64,000 nt of DNA from Desulfogranum mediterraneum DSM 13871 (lineage in GTDB: Bacteria > Desulfobacterota > Desulfobulbia > Desulfobulbales > Desulfobulbaceae), in contig NZ_KE387007.1 of the NCBI RefSeq assembly GCF_000429965.1, positions 94,464-158,463 of the forward strand. The letters are read 5' to 3'. The translations under genes and the position numbers were made by a program. The notes under the pieces are model-generated. The model was not told the origin of the DNA. It worked only from the letters and a program-made list of their open reading frames with translations, and searched no databases. Positions 7,742 to 16,323 of the stretch are shown in pieces; within the stretch, counting starts at the first letter, position 1; each line of letters begins with the position of its first letter.

Positions 7742-8353
7742 TTATCCCTGTTGGTCGATTCCCAGGTTGGCCAGTTCATCGGCCCGTTTGTTGCGTGCCC
7801 GGGGCACATGGGCCACACTCCAGTTGTCCAGCCCCTTGAGTTGAGCGAGCACCCGGGCGTAGAGCGGCTTCAGGGTCTCGTTCTTTACCCGATACCGACC
7901 CTGGATCTGGTAGACGATCAGCTGGGAGTCCAAAAAGATCTCCAACTGACGACAGCCGGCAGCCAGGGCCTGTTCCAGGCCGATGATCAGGGCCTGGTAC
8001 TCGGCCACATTGTTGGTGCAGGTGCCCAGATACTTCGCGTAGCTCAGTAACTCCTCTCCCTGCTGGTCAAAGAGGACGATCCCGGCTCCTGCCTGGCCCG
8101 GGTTACCCCGCGAGGCCCCATCGGTGAACAGGCGGCAGCGTTCCTTGGCCATCGCAGTCCGTTTTTCCTGCTGCACCGGGGGGGGCGGAGGCGTGGGCTC
8201 CGTTCCGCTAGCTTCAGCCGGCGCCCTGCCCGAGACCAGGGCCCGAATGGCGGCCGGGGGGCTGGAGGGGAAGAGTTCGGCCAGGAGGGCGTCATCCAGG
8301 CGGCTGGCCAGGGTGTCGAGTACCTCTTCCCTGCTGGGTGGACTATTTCTCAA
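7742..8353 (-). CDS. rnhA: Ribonuclease HI family protein with N-terminal extension
   Basis: Cleaves RNA in RNA-DNA hybrids. The catalytic carboxylates are visible: LFTDGASRGNPG (Asp78), NNVAEYQAL (Glu), IFLDSQL (Asp) and RARNKRADELA (Asp). The first 67 residues are an extension with a helical part and a proline-rich linker. The start is TTG at 8353, overlapping the upstream zinc-ribbon gene by 11 bases and preceded by GAGGTGG. An alternative ATG at residue 68 would give a minimal RNase HI domain. The trio NIF3-like, zinc ribbon, RNase HI is also neighbouring in actinobacteria (recalled). Confidence 0.88.
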   Translation of the reverse strand: MRNSPPSREEVLDTLASRLDDALLAELFPSSPPAAIRALVSGRAPAEASGTEPTPPPPPVQQEKRTAMAKERCRLFTDGASRGNPGQAGAGIVLFDQQGEELLSYAKYLGTCTNNVAEYQALIIGLEQALAAGCRQLEIFLDSQLIVYQIQGRYRVKNETLKPLYARVLAQLKGLDNWSVAHVPRARNKRADELANLGIDQQG

Positions 8354-9083
8354 CCGCTTCCACCTCTTCCGGGGCTTGTTTCTCTTTGAAGTAGAGCATC
8401 CGCTGGCAGTTGGGACAGAGGTTGAGTTTGTTGCCCTTGCGGACCTCGTTGAACTGCTGGGGCGGAATGGTCATGAAGCAGCCCTGACAGACACTCTCAA
8501 TCACCGGCACCACGGCCAGGTTGTCCCGTTTCTTGAGCAGCATGTTATAGCGTTTCATGTGGGCCTGGCTGAGTTCCTCGGCCAGGACGCCGTGTTTCGT
8601 GGTCACCTTCTTGCGGGTGCTGTCAATCTTCTTGATCTCTTTTTCGACCTGAGCCATCTCTTCTTTGAGCAGCTCCTTCTCGCCCTTACAGAGATTCTCC
8701 AGCTCGGCGGTCTCGGCCGCGAGTTGCTCAAGCTGCTCCATGATCTGGAGCGTTTTTTCTTCGGTTTCCTTGAGCAGCTTCTTGTTTTCCTCGATCTCCT
8801 TGAGCAGGGCCTGGTGTTCGCGACTGGTTTGGACCTGCATCATCTTGTTCTGGCGGTCCTTGATCCTGGCAGCGGCGTCCTCGTTCTCCAGGGCGGTATC
8901 GCGTTGCAGTTGTTGCAGGGCTTCATCTTTCCGCTGGCAGCCTGCAATGGCCTCCTCTTTTTCGAGAATCGACTGCTCACGGTCTGTTATGGTTTTCTGC
9001 TTGCGGGCAATTGCGCTGTTAAAACCGGCAATTTCAGTGTCGATTTCCTGGAGGTTGATGAGCTTAATTATTTCTTCTTTCAA
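8343..9083 (-). CDS. Coiled-coil zinc-ribbon protein (DUF164/zf-RING_7 type)
   Basis: A 246-residue protein. Residues about 10-190 are a long charged heptad-rich coiled coil (repeated EEK/LLKE/QLEQL patterns). The C-terminus holds two CxxC knuckles, CQGCFMTIPP and LCPNCQRML, a C4 zinc ribbon. This architecture is the widespread CT398/DUF164 family, proposed to handle nucleic acids or flagellar and secretion components, with no settled role. The start is TTG at 9083 with AAGGAG seven bases upstream. It lies between the NIF3-like and RNase HI genes. Confidence 0.85.
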   Translation of the reverse strand: MKEEIIKLINLQEIDTEIAGFNSAIARKQKTITDREQSILEKEEAIAGCQRKDEALQQLQRDTALENEDAAARIKDRQNKMMQVQTSREHQALLKEIEENKKLLKETEEKTLQIMEQLEQLAAETAELENLCKGEKELLKEEMAQVEKEIKKIDSTRKKVTTKHGVLAEELSQAHMKRYNMLLKKRDNLAVVPVIESVCQGCFMTIPPQQFNEVRKGNKLNLCPNCQRMLYFKEKQAPEEVEAVEK

Positions 9084-9147
9084 TGGCTTACTCCTTGATC
9101 GCCTTACAGAGATTCTTGTCCTGGGGCATGGGCTGGGAGCCGTGTGG

Positions 9148-10008
9148 TCAGGTCACGGCAGACGCATCCGTTGGCTCAGGGGGGGTTGTTGTTTTTTCAA
9201 TGAGACGCAGCGGTGGCTGCAGGGCGGCAGTGGTCACCTTCACCGTCCATCCTGCCCTGCTCAGCTGCTGCTCAAGTCGTTGTTTCAGGATCACCATGGC
9301 GGGGTTTTCCGTGGCAAAATGGCCGCCGTCAATAATCCAGAAACCTGCATCCTCTGCCCATCGGGCAGTGGCGTGTTTAATCTCCGCAGTGACAAAGACC
9401 TCGGCGCCCAGATCCATGGCCAGCTGGGCGTAGTCCCCGCATGAGCCGCCGCAGACGGCAACGGTCCGTACCTGCTGCGGTCTGGGGCCGGCCTCCAAGA
9501 GCCAGGGCGGCTTGCAGCTGCTGCGCAGTCGGGCGATGAATTCCAGCGGTGACAGTGGGGCAGCATAGCTCCCTATCCGGCCCAGGCCACAGGCCCTCTC
9601 CTCGTTGCAGGGGTGGTCGGCGTTTACCAGGGCCCCGGAGACGGTGAGCCCCAGGCCTGCGGCCAGCACATCGCTGACCCCGCCGGGGGTGGCGTCCAGA
9701 TTGGTATGGCAACCAATGACGGCTATGTTATGTTGCAGGGCAAGGGCAATGAGGCGACCGATGGGCTGGTCGGTGCGGATGGCTTTTAGGGGGTGGAAGA
9801 TGGCAGGGTGGTGGGTGATGATCAGGTCGCACCCTCGGGCGACAGCGTCGTTAATCAGGGTCGGCGAGGGGTCCAGGGCAAGGAGGATGCTGCCTATCTC
9901 CTGGGAAGGATTGCCGATAAGCAGGCCGACATTGTCCCAGGGCTCAGCCAGAGGTTCGGGGGCAATATCCTGGAGCAGACTGATTAATTCTTGAACCGTT
10001 GGCGCCAT
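9148..10008 (-). CDS. NIF3-like dinuclear metal-centre protein
   Basis: A 286-residue member of the NIF3/YbgI family. The metal-binding motifs are present: DLIITHHPAIFH (two histidines), IGCHTNLDA and IIDGGHFATE. Family members bind two metals and some have been suggested to act as GTP cyclohydrolase-like or hydrolase enzymes, but the role is unsettled. The ATG at 10008 lacks a clear ribosome-binding site and lies just after a terminator-like hairpin, leaving little room for a separate promoter. It heads the operon NIF3, zinc ribbon, RNase HI, rnpB. Confidence 0.88.
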   Translation of the reverse strand: MAPTVQELISLLQDIAPEPLAEPWDNVGLLIGNPSQEIGSILLALDPSPTLINDAVARGCDLIITHHPAIFHPLKAIRTDQPIGRLIALALQHNIAVIGCHTNLDATPGGVSDVLAAGLGLTVSGALVNADHPCNEERACGLGRIGSYAAPLSPLEFIARLRSSCKPPWLLEAGPRPQQVRTVAVCGGSCGDYAQLAMDLGAEVFVTAEIKHATARWAEDAGFWIIDGGHFATENPAMVILKQRLEQQLSRAGWTVKVTTAALQPPLRLIEKTTTPPEPTDASAVT

Positions 10009-10027
10009 GTATTACTCTTAGACATAA

Positions 10028-10065
10028 AGAAAAAGAGGTACATCCCTTGAGGGGTGTACCTCTTT
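10028..10065 (-). terminator. Terminator-like hairpin after the tRNA
   Basis: AAAGAGGTACATCCC (10032 onward) pairs with GGGGTGTACCTCTTT (to about 10065) around a TTGA loop, 15 base pairs with one G-U. On the minus strand the stem is followed by a T-rich CTTTTTCTTT. It fits termination of the upstream tRNA gene, just before the NIF3-like start. Confidence 0.65.
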
Positions 10066-10186
10066 ACAGACAATGGAGACCGTGCCTTGCAGGAAGGAGC
10101 AGCTACTATTTTTCGCAAGCCGTTGATTGTGTTCAAATGCCTGATCTTTCATTCAGGAAATTTTTGCCGGCAAGGTTCCGGTAAAA

Positions 10187-10263
10187 TGGTGGGCCTACCT
10201 GGACTCGAACCAGGGACCGACCGGTTATGAGCCGGTGGCTCTAGCCAACTGAGCTATAGGCCC
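10187..10263 (-). tRNA. tRNA with CAU anticodon (elongator Met or Ile2)
   Basis: A 77-base gene including an encoded CCA. The acceptor GGGCCTA pairs with TAGGCCC, and the D arm AGCTCAGTTGG, anticodon loop CTCATAA and TTCGAGTC T-loop are present. The CAU anticodon alone cannot distinguish elongator methionine from lysidine-modified isoleucine tRNA. The initiator is unlikely because the first base pair is G-C. A promoter lies just upstream. Confidence 0.95.
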
Positions 10264-10284
10264 GAAAAATTCGGTAAACTTAAA

Positions 10285-10312
10285 ATAATAACAAAAAAAA
10301 AACTTCGGTCAA
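10285..10312 (-). promoter_or_regulatory. Promoter for the tRNA gene
   Basis: On the minus strand, TTGACC (10312-10307) and TATTAT (10290-10285) are separated by 16 bases containing a ten-base T tract. The predicted start is near 10278, about 15 bases before the tRNA 5' end. Confidence 0.6.
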
Positions 10313-10362
10313 GCTTTTTCTCTCTTTAACTGCAAAAAGCCATCGATTTTCCATGGGGTCCT

Positions 10363-12198
10363 ATGTTGTATAACAATCTTATTTATTTTCTGGTGGTGAT
10401 CTTTGTCTTCTCCACCAAGGACGCGACCGCCACCCCGTGGCTCCCTCCTTTCGCCACCCTGGGCTGTCTGGTCGGGCTGCTGAGCTTGTTTTCCTGGCTG
10501 GCACGACGGATCTATTCCCGGAGAAGAGCAGGGCGCTCTCTGGATTATTTTGCCGCCGAGCGGACCCTGACCATCCTTGGGGTGGCCCTGTTCACGGTCA
10601 TGGTCTATGGCCTGGACCTGAAGTATTATCTCCACGGCCTTTCCTGGGGTGATCGTTTGCCGGTTCTGGAAAACCTGGCCGGCTTGTCTCTGTTCTTTCT
10701 GCTCCTCTCCCTGGCCTGGATTCAGGCCAGGGAGAGCTATCAGCAGCTCTTTCATCGCCACTACACACCCTCTGGTTTTGTCCTTACCAATATCAGGACC
10801 AATCTGCCCATCGTTCTGCCCTGGGTGGTGCTTTCCCTGGTTTTTGACCTCTTGACCCTGCTGCCGGTGAGCGCGATCCAGGAGGTGCTGCTCTCGCCCT
10901 GGGGTGATCTGCTCCTCTTTGCGGTCTTTGTCACCTTTCTGATGATCTTTTTTCCTCCCCTGGTTCGGCGTCTCTGGAACTGTCGTCCCATGCCCCAGGG
11001 ACCGGTACTCAGCCGGATTCAGGATTTTTGCCGGCAACAGGATTTCCACGCCGAAGTCCTCTATTGGCCCCTGTTTGAGGGGCAGGTCCTCACCGCCGGG
11101 GTCATGGGGATCATCCCCAGGTTGCGCTACCTGCTGATCACCCCAGCCCTGCTGGAGGCCCTGGATGAGGCGGAACTGGACAGTGTTCTGGCCCACGAGA
11201 TCGGTCATGTCAAGAAGAAGCACATGATCCTCTATGTGCTGCTCTTTCTGGGCTTTAGTCTGCTGGCAGGCTCCCTGGCGACCCCGGTGCCCCATCTGAT
11301 TCTGGCCAGTGACAGCTACTACCGGATCCTGGCCTGGGCCGATATGAGTCCGGAATCTCTGCTGGCCTTGCTGGGGGCCATTCCCCTGCTGGTGCTGCTG
11401 CTGGTCTATTTCCGCTTTATCTTCGGCTACTTTATCAGAAATTTTGAGCGACAGGCCGATGCCTTTGTCTTCTCCGCCCAGGAGAGTGGGCGACCCCTGA
11501 TCAGCTCCTTTGAAAAGATCGCCCGCCTCAGCGGGACCAGGCGCCAGGAGAAAAACTGGCATCACTTCGGGATCGGTGAGCGGATTGAATTTCTGGAACG
11601 CTGTGAGCTGGACAGGGGGGAGATCCGTCGCCAGGACCGCAAGGTCTACTGCTCCCTGGCTTGCTATTTCCTTGCCATCCTGGCCCTGGTGTTCACGGTG
11701 CAGAGGGTCGACCTCCAGGCACTCTCCCACGGCTATGAGCTGCGCTACGCCGAGGCCGTACTGTTGCAAAAGGCCCGCCAGGAGCCGGGAAACAGTGTCT
11801 GGCCCATGCTGCTTGCGGACCTGATGCAGAGCAAAAAGATGGAGAAGGAGGCCATTGCCGCCTATGAACAGGTCCTGGCAATCAAACCCTCCAGCGCCGA
11901 GGTGAACAATAATCTGGCCTGGCTCCTGCTCACGGCCAGTGATGTGGCTGTCCGTGATCCCCAGCGGGCCCTCACCCTGGCGCGCACCGCTGCCCTTGTC
12001 CGCAGGGAGGGCTTTATCTTTGATACCCTGGCCACCGCCTTCTGGGCCAACGGCCTGGTAGAGGAGGCGCTGCTCCACGAGGCCAAGGCCATCAAGGTGG
12101 ATCCTGATAATCGACGCTACTATCTCCAGCAGATGGAACGGTTCAAGACCCGGGTCTGGGGGAAGGAGCCGGGACCGGAGAGCGAGCAACAGGGCTAA
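10363..12198 (+). CDS. Membrane M48-family metalloprotease with C-terminal TPR region
   Basis: A 611-residue integral membrane protein. The N-terminal part (residues 1-210) has several hydrophobic segments. The zinc protease motif HEIGHVKKKH lies near residue 282, and the third ligand is probably the Glu in NFERQADAF near residue 363, as in HtpX/Ste24 enzymes. After another hydrophobic segment near residue 430, the C-terminal 170 residues contain TPR-like repeats (AYEQVLAIKPSSAEVNNNLAWLL). The family degrades or processes membrane and periplasmic proteins. It stands alone, convergent with the HD-domain gene. Confidence 0.85.
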   Translation: MLYNNLIYFLVVIFVFSTKDATATPWLPPFATLGCLVGLLSLFSWLARRIYSRRRAGRSLDYFAAERTLTILGVALFTVMVYGLDLKYYLHGLSWGDRLPVLENLAGLSLFFLLLSLAWIQARESYQQLFHRHYTPSGFVLTNIRTNLPIVLPWVVLSLVFDLLTLLPVSAIQEVLLSPWGDLLLFAVFVTFLMIFFPPLVRRLWNCRPMPQGPVLSRIQDFCRQQDFHAEVLYWPLFEGQVLTAGVMGIIPRLRYLLITPALLEALDEAELDSVLAHEIGHVKKKHMILYVLLFLGFSLLAGSLATPVPHLILASDSYYRILAWADMSPESLLALLGAIPLLVLLLVYFRFIFGYFIRNFERQADAFVFSAQESGRPLISSFEKIARLSGTRRQEKNWHHFGIGERIEFLERCELDRGEIRRQDRKVYCSLACYFLAILALVFTVQRVDLQALSHGYELRYAEAVLLQKARQEPGNSVWPMLLADLMQSKKMEKEAIAAYEQVLAIKPSSAEVNNNLAWLLLTASDVAVRDPQRALTLARTAALVRREGFIFDTLATAFWANGLVEEALLHEAKAIKVDPDNRRYYLQQMERFKTRVWGKEPGPESEQQG

Positions 12199-12375
12199 GG
12201 AGGAATGACGCTGCAAGGCCGTGCCCTCTGCTCGAGTTCATGGTGATTGCCGAACCGTTGGCTGGCTCCGGGGAGGAGGGGCAGAGGCTCGGAGGCTTCG
12301 CCTGCCTGGGGGTGGGGGAGAAAACTCCCAGGTGAAGTGGACCTGGGGGCTGTTGGCCTGGTCTTGGAGGGCGGC

Positions 12376-13644
12376 CTAGAAGAGCATCTCCGGGATGGAC
12401 ATCTCGCCCCGGTCATAGAGGGTGGTGAAGGCCTCGATCACCCTGGGTGAGAAGGGCTGTTCCTGGTTCGGTTCCTCACTGTTGGCAACAATCAGGTCCC
12501 GTGCCTCCTGGCTGGCGTTTTTTCGGCGCTGGAGGCGGTTGCTTACCAGGGTGTCGTAGTGATCGGCAAGGGCCAGGATTTCGGCACCAAGGGCCCTGGG
12601 GTCGTTCTTGTCGTGGCCCTGGCTGTCCCCGCTCTGCTGGTGGGGGGCGACGAGCATGGGGAGAATTCGTTCCAGGGGACTGCCTGTGGTCTCGCTCGGG
12701 CGGCGGGGAGAGCTCTCCGGCCCCGGGTCAGGGAGGGGGCTCTCAAGCAGTGAGGTGGCTTTGTGGAGGATGTCCCGGTTGAGGGGGAACTTGCCGATGT
12801 CGTGGAGCAGGGCTGCCGAGCGGATGTCTTCGATGGCCTCTTCACTCAGCTCAAACCAGCCGGCTAGCTTGACCGCATAGATCGAGACCCGAAAACAGTG
12901 ATTCTCGGTCGCCTCGTCCTGGGAGATAAAGTGTCTGAGGATGAAGAGGATGCCCTGGTAGGTCTGGCGGAGTTCCTGGATCTTGCCCTGGAGCTTTTCG
13001 TGGAGGGTGCCCATGGCATAGGCGATGACCAGGAGAATCGATCCCCAGGAAACCAGGTGGTACCACTGGCTGCTGCCGCCCAGCCCCATGAGTTCCGGGG
13101 AGTGGAAGAGGTCGGGGTTGACGGCACAGATGAAGCCGACCAGCAGGATGCTGGCCAGGGCGGTGAGCAGGGCCTTGCGTCGGCCGAAATAGTAGGCCGA
13201 CATTACCGTGGGCAGGCTGTAGAGGCCCAGGAGCAGATAGCGGGAGGTAACGGCGTAGTTCAGCATCCCGGAGATTACCACCATGGCGAGAATGATACCG
13301 CTTTCCCGGTTGGCGCGGATGCGTTTGGTCCAGCGGTGCCGGTGTTGACTGGCGGTGTGGCGGGTGCTCTCCTGCTCGTTCCGGGTGCTCTCTCCAGAGG
13401 GGCGGTGGTGCTCTGCCGGGATAAAGCTTGCCTCTGCCCGGAGGTTGCGCAGCTCTGCCATCACCTTGAGGGCGGTGAGGTGGGGGACGTTTCTGGCCAG
13501 CACTACGGGCAGCTTGTCCAGGAGCAGGGGGATCTTGTCCTTGGGGATATTCTTGGCATGTTGCTGGAGATAGGCAACAACCGCTTGCTGTCCATCGTCG
13601 GTAGGGGCGGTTTTAAGGATGATAGAGCCTCTGTTCTGCTGCAT
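12376..13644 (-). CDS. Membrane protein with C-terminal degenerate HD-GYP-like domain
   Basis: A 422-residue protein. Residues 1-110 are soluble, and four or five hydrophobic segments span roughly 115-215. The C-terminus holds an HD phosphohydrolase core (ALLHDIGKFPLN, with an upstream ENHCFRVS histidine). The position of the GYP motif is altered (PHQQSGDSQG) before ILALADHYDTLVSNR, so cyclic-di-GMP hydrolysis is uncertain. The ATG has AGGAGCA immediately upstream. It is divergent from the DUF1499 gene. Likely a signalling membrane protein of unknown ligand. Confidence 0.7.
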   Translation of the reverse strand: MQQNRGSIILKTAPTDDGQQAVVAYLQQHAKNIPKDKIPLLLDKLPVVLARNVPHLTALKVMAELRNLRAEASFIPAEHHRPSGESTRNEQESTRHTASQHRHRWTKRIRANRESGIILAMVVISGMLNYAVTSRYLLLGLYSLPTVMSAYYFGRRKALLTALASILLVGFICAVNPDLFHSPELMGLGGSSQWYHLVSWGSILLVIAYAMGTLHEKLQGKIQELRQTYQGILFILRHFISQDEATENHCFRVSIYAVKLAGWFELSEEAIEDIRSAALLHDIGKFPLNRDILHKATSLLESPLPDPGPESSPRRPSETTGSPLERILPMLVAPHQQSGDSQGHDKNDPRALGAEILALADHYDTLVSNRLQRRKNASQEARDLIVANSEEPNQEQPFSPRVIEAFTTLYDRGEMSIPEMLF

Positions 13645-13922
13645 TGCTCCTGGGAAAAGCGGTGTTGAGGTGAGCGGTTATCTCAGGTATGGTGGGACCT
13701 GAAGATGTTGAGGGGTGGGACAGGCCTGTCGGTGCAGCTGTAAGCCTGTTATGCCCGGGTGTCGTTGTGGATCAGGAAGTGGGGGAGATGAGATCTCCCC
13801 TGCTTCCCTTGAAGTATAAGAGAAGGTCCGGTCGGCTTGCAAGCACGATCTGTTTTTTTGCAGAGCCAGCAGCAGCTGATGCGGCTGAAGCGGCCGGCAG
13901 CTGAGCCGGCAGAGGGAGAGCT

Positions 13923-14657
13923 ATGAAAGGAGAGGCAGGGAGGGGCTGGCTGGTGTGGCTGCAGGGACTGTTGTTGGCGGTGATCGCAGGGGGACTTGTT
14001 GGCTTGCGGTTCGGTCTCTTTCCCTGGCGTGCCGTCCTGCTGAGCCTGGCCCTGGCCTGTCTGGGGATGGCCATTGTCGGTTTTCTGAGCCTGCTGCTGC
14101 TCTATCTTGACCTCAAGAGGGGGCGGCAGCAGAGGCTGAAGTCGTCTCTGCTGGCCGTGGCCTTGTCGGCGCTGCCCGTGGCTGCGGTCCTGGTTATGGG
14201 CGTGCGGGGGAGCGATCTCCCCCCCATCCATGACATCAGCACCGATATGGAGAACCCGCCTGCCTTGCTTGCCGCCCGGCAGCTGCGGCGGCCAGGGGAT
14301 AACCCCCTGGGCTATGGCGGAGCCGAAGTTGCCCGCCAGCAGGCCGCAGCCTACGGGGAGGTGCAGCCGCTGTTCTCTGTCCTCCCCCAGGCCACCGTCT
14401 ATCACAGCTGCAGAGAGCTTGTCCGGGAGTTCGGTTGGCAGCTTGTGAGCGAGGATGCCGCCCAGGGGCGTCTGGAGGCCGTGGCAACGACCCCCCTGCT
14501 GGGTTTCAAGGATGACGTCGTGATCCTGGTGCAGGCGACGGGGCAGGGGAGTCGGGTGGATCTCCGTTCCGCCTCCCGGGTGGGGGTGAGTGACTTTGGG
14601 GCCAACGCCGCTCGGATCGCTGCCTTTTTGAATCGTTTGCAAGAGTTGGAGCCTTGA
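13923..14657 (+). CDS. DUF1499 domain membrane protein
   Basis: A 244-residue protein with three N-terminal hydrophobic segments (residues about 10-90) and a C-terminal DUF1499 domain. That domain is recognised by PPIHDISTDMENPP and the late FKDDVVILV...RVDLRSASRVG...GANAARI pattern. Its function is not known. The ATG has AGGGAGAG upstream. The stop is three bases before surE, indicating one operon with surE and nfo. Confidence 0.8.
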   Translation: MKGEAGRGWLVWLQGLLLAVIAGGLVGLRFGLFPWRAVLLSLALACLGMAIVGFLSLLLLYLDLKRGRQQRLKSSLLAVALSALPVAAVLVMGVRGSDLPPIHDISTDMENPPALLAARQLRRPGDNPLGYGGAEVARQQAAAYGEVQPLFSVLPQATVYHSCRELVREFGWQLVSEDAAQGRLEAVATTPLLGFKDDVVILVQATGQGSRVDLRSASRVGVSDFGANAARIAAFLNRLQELEP

Positions 14658-14660
14658 GCC

Positions 14661-15413
14661 ATGGGAAAAACACGTATTCTGGTCACCAATGATGACGGGG
14701 TCTCTGCTCCGGGACTGCGGGCCCTGCGGGAGGCGGTCGATTCCCTGGGAGAGGTGGTGGTGGTCGCTCCGGAGCGGGATAATTCGGCGGTGAGCCATTC
14801 TCTGACCATGAATCGGCCGCTCAGGGTGATTGAACTGGAGGCAGGGATCTATATGATGGACGGGACCCCCACCGACTGTGTCACCATTGCCCTGAATAAG
14901 ATTCTTGAGCGCAAGCCGGATCTGATTGTTTCCGGGATCAATCCAGGCGCCAACCTTGGTGATGACATCAGCTACTCGGGAACGGTCTCTGCCGCCATCG
15001 AAGGGACCATGTACGGGATTCCTTCGATAGCCTTTTCTCTGGGCGGCGGTCCGCCCTATGATTTTGAGGTGGCGGCCGGGGTCGCCTGGAAGCTGGCCTC
15101 CATGGCCCTGGCCTTTCAGCTGCCTCCGGGCAGTCTGCTCAACGTCAACGTGCCGTCCCTGCCGGCAAAGGAGATCCGCGGGATTCGTTTTACCTGCCAG
15201 GGGCGGCGGGTCTACCGGGATGCCATTCAGGAGACCTATGATCCCTGGGGCCGAAAACATTACTGGATCGGCGGCGGTACCGCCCACTGGTCCGGCGGAG
15301 AGGAAACCGATGAGCAGGCCCTGCGTGATGGCTGCATCTCGGTGACCCCTATCCAGCTGGATGTGACCAACCATGGTGGGCTCAGTTATCTTGAGCGTCA
15401 CTGGAAGATGTAG
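14661..15413 (+). CDS. surE: 5'/3'-nucleotidase SurE
   Basis: A 250-residue stationary-phase survival phosphatase that dephosphorylates nucleoside monophosphates. The metal-binding ILVTNDDGVSAPG opens the protein, followed by VVAPERDNSAVSHS and SGINPGANLGDD, all SurE signatures. It starts three bases after the DUF1499 gene and is followed closely by nfo. Cytoplasmic. Confidence 0.95.
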   Translation: MGKTRILVTNDDGVSAPGLRALREAVDSLGEVVVVAPERDNSAVSHSLTMNRPLRVIELEAGIYMMDGTPTDCVTIALNKILERKPDLIVSGINPGANLGDDISYSGTVSAAIEGTMYGIPSIAFSLGGGPPYDFEVAAGVAWKLASMALAFQLPPGSLLNVNVPSLPAKEIRGIRFTCQGRRVYRDAIQETYDPWGRKHYWIGGGTAHWSGGEETDEQALRDGCISVTPIQLDVTNHGGLSYLERHWKM

Positions 15414-15421
15414 GAGTTGAT

Positions 15422-16285
15422 GTGGCTATCCTGGGAGCACATGAGTCGGTGGCCGGAGGGCTGCAGCTGGCCTTTGAGCGGATCAAGGGGGTGGGGGGCG
15501 AGGCCCTCCAGATCTTTACCCGCAACCAGCGGCAGTGGCAGGCGGCAGCGATCAGCGATGAGGAGGTCCTCCTCTTTCAGGAGGCCCGGGCCCGGGCCGG
15601 GATGATGCCGGTTGCCTCCCATGCTTCCTACCTGATCAATCTCGCTACCCCTGACCCAGTCAAGGCGGCCCGTTCATGCCGGGCCCTGGCCGATGAGCTG
15701 GAGCGCTGCCGTCGCCTGGGGATAGAATCGGTGGTGCTCCACCCCGGCAGCCATGGAGGTGCAGGGGTCGAGGCCGGGCTGGAGCAGGTAGCGGTCAACC
15801 TGGATGGCGCCCTGGAGTTGGCCGGGGCAGCGACTGGCGAGGTGCGACTCCTCCTGGAGACCACCGCCGGTCAGGGTACCGGCTTGGGGAGCAGCTTTGC
15901 AGAGCTGGGCTGGCTGCTGGCCAACAGCCGCTACCGCGATCGGCTGGGGATCTGTGTGGACACCTGTCATATCTTTGCCGCCGGCTACGATCTTCGCGAT
16001 AAGTGCAGCTATGAACAGACCTTTGCCGCCCTGGACGAGCAGGTCGGACTGGAGCAGGTCTGTTTCTTTCATCTCAACGATTCCAAGAAAGCGTGCGCCA
16101 GCCGGGTGGACCGCCATGAACATATCGGCAAGGGCTGTATCGGCCTGGAGGGATTCCGCCTCCTGGTCAATGACTCCAGGTTCCGTCGCCACCCCATGAC
16201 CCTGGAGACGCCCAAGGGCAAGGATCTGGAGGAGGATCGGCAGAATCTGGCTGTGCTTCGTTCCCTCCAGGCTTCAGCTCTCTGA
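15422..16285 (+). CDS. nfo: Endonuclease IV (AP endonuclease)
   Basis: A 287-residue zinc enzyme that nicks DNA 5' of abasic sites. The GTG start at 15422 has AGGAG upstream. Three-zinc-site motifs are visible: LGAHESVAGG, VLHPGSHGGAG, LLETTAGQGTGLGSS, CVDTCHIFAAGYD, FHLNDSKKACASRVDRHEHIG and LETPKGKD. The length fits the family. It is last in the DUF1499-surE-nfo operon, suggesting nucleotide and DNA maintenance. Confidence 0.95.
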   Translation: MAILGAHESVAGGLQLAFERIKGVGGEALQIFTRNQRQWQAAAISDEEVLLFQEARARAGMMPVASHASYLINLATPDPVKAARSCRALADELERCRRLGIESVVLHPGSHGGAGVEAGLEQVAVNLDGALELAGAATGEVRLLLETTAGQGTGLGSSFAELGWLLANSRYRDRLGICVDTCHIFAAGYDLRDKCSYEQTFAALDEQVGLEQVCFFHLNDSKKACASRVDRHEHIGKGCIGLEGFRLLVNDSRFRRHPMTLETPKGKDLEEDRQNLAVLRSLQASAL

Positions 16286-16287
16286 GG

Positions 16288-16320
16288 ACCAGGGCGAGCG
16301 AGGGCGCGTCGCTTCCTGGT
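16288..16320. terminator. Stem-loop between convergent nfo and FN3 gene
   Basis: ACCAGG/CCTGGT and AGCGA/TCGCT form an 11-base-pair stem with a small internal loop and a GGGCGCG apex. It lies in the 38-base gap between converging genes. There is no clear T tract, so a bidirectional terminator is only suggested. Confidence 0.35.
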
Positions 16321-16323
16321 TCT

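Noticed and set aside
10309..12216. A 635-residue open frame on the minus strand
   Set aside because: Fully antisense to the M48 protease gene, which has a clear HEIGH motif. Composition (Gln, Pro, Gly-rich) is that of a shadow frame.
12316..12329. Hairpin GGGAG-AAAA-CTCCC as a terminator between convergent genes
   Set aside because: No T tract follows on either strand and the stem is short.
13749..15401. A 550-residue open frame on the minus strand
   Set aside because: Antisense to DUF1499 and surE, both with clear family motifs.
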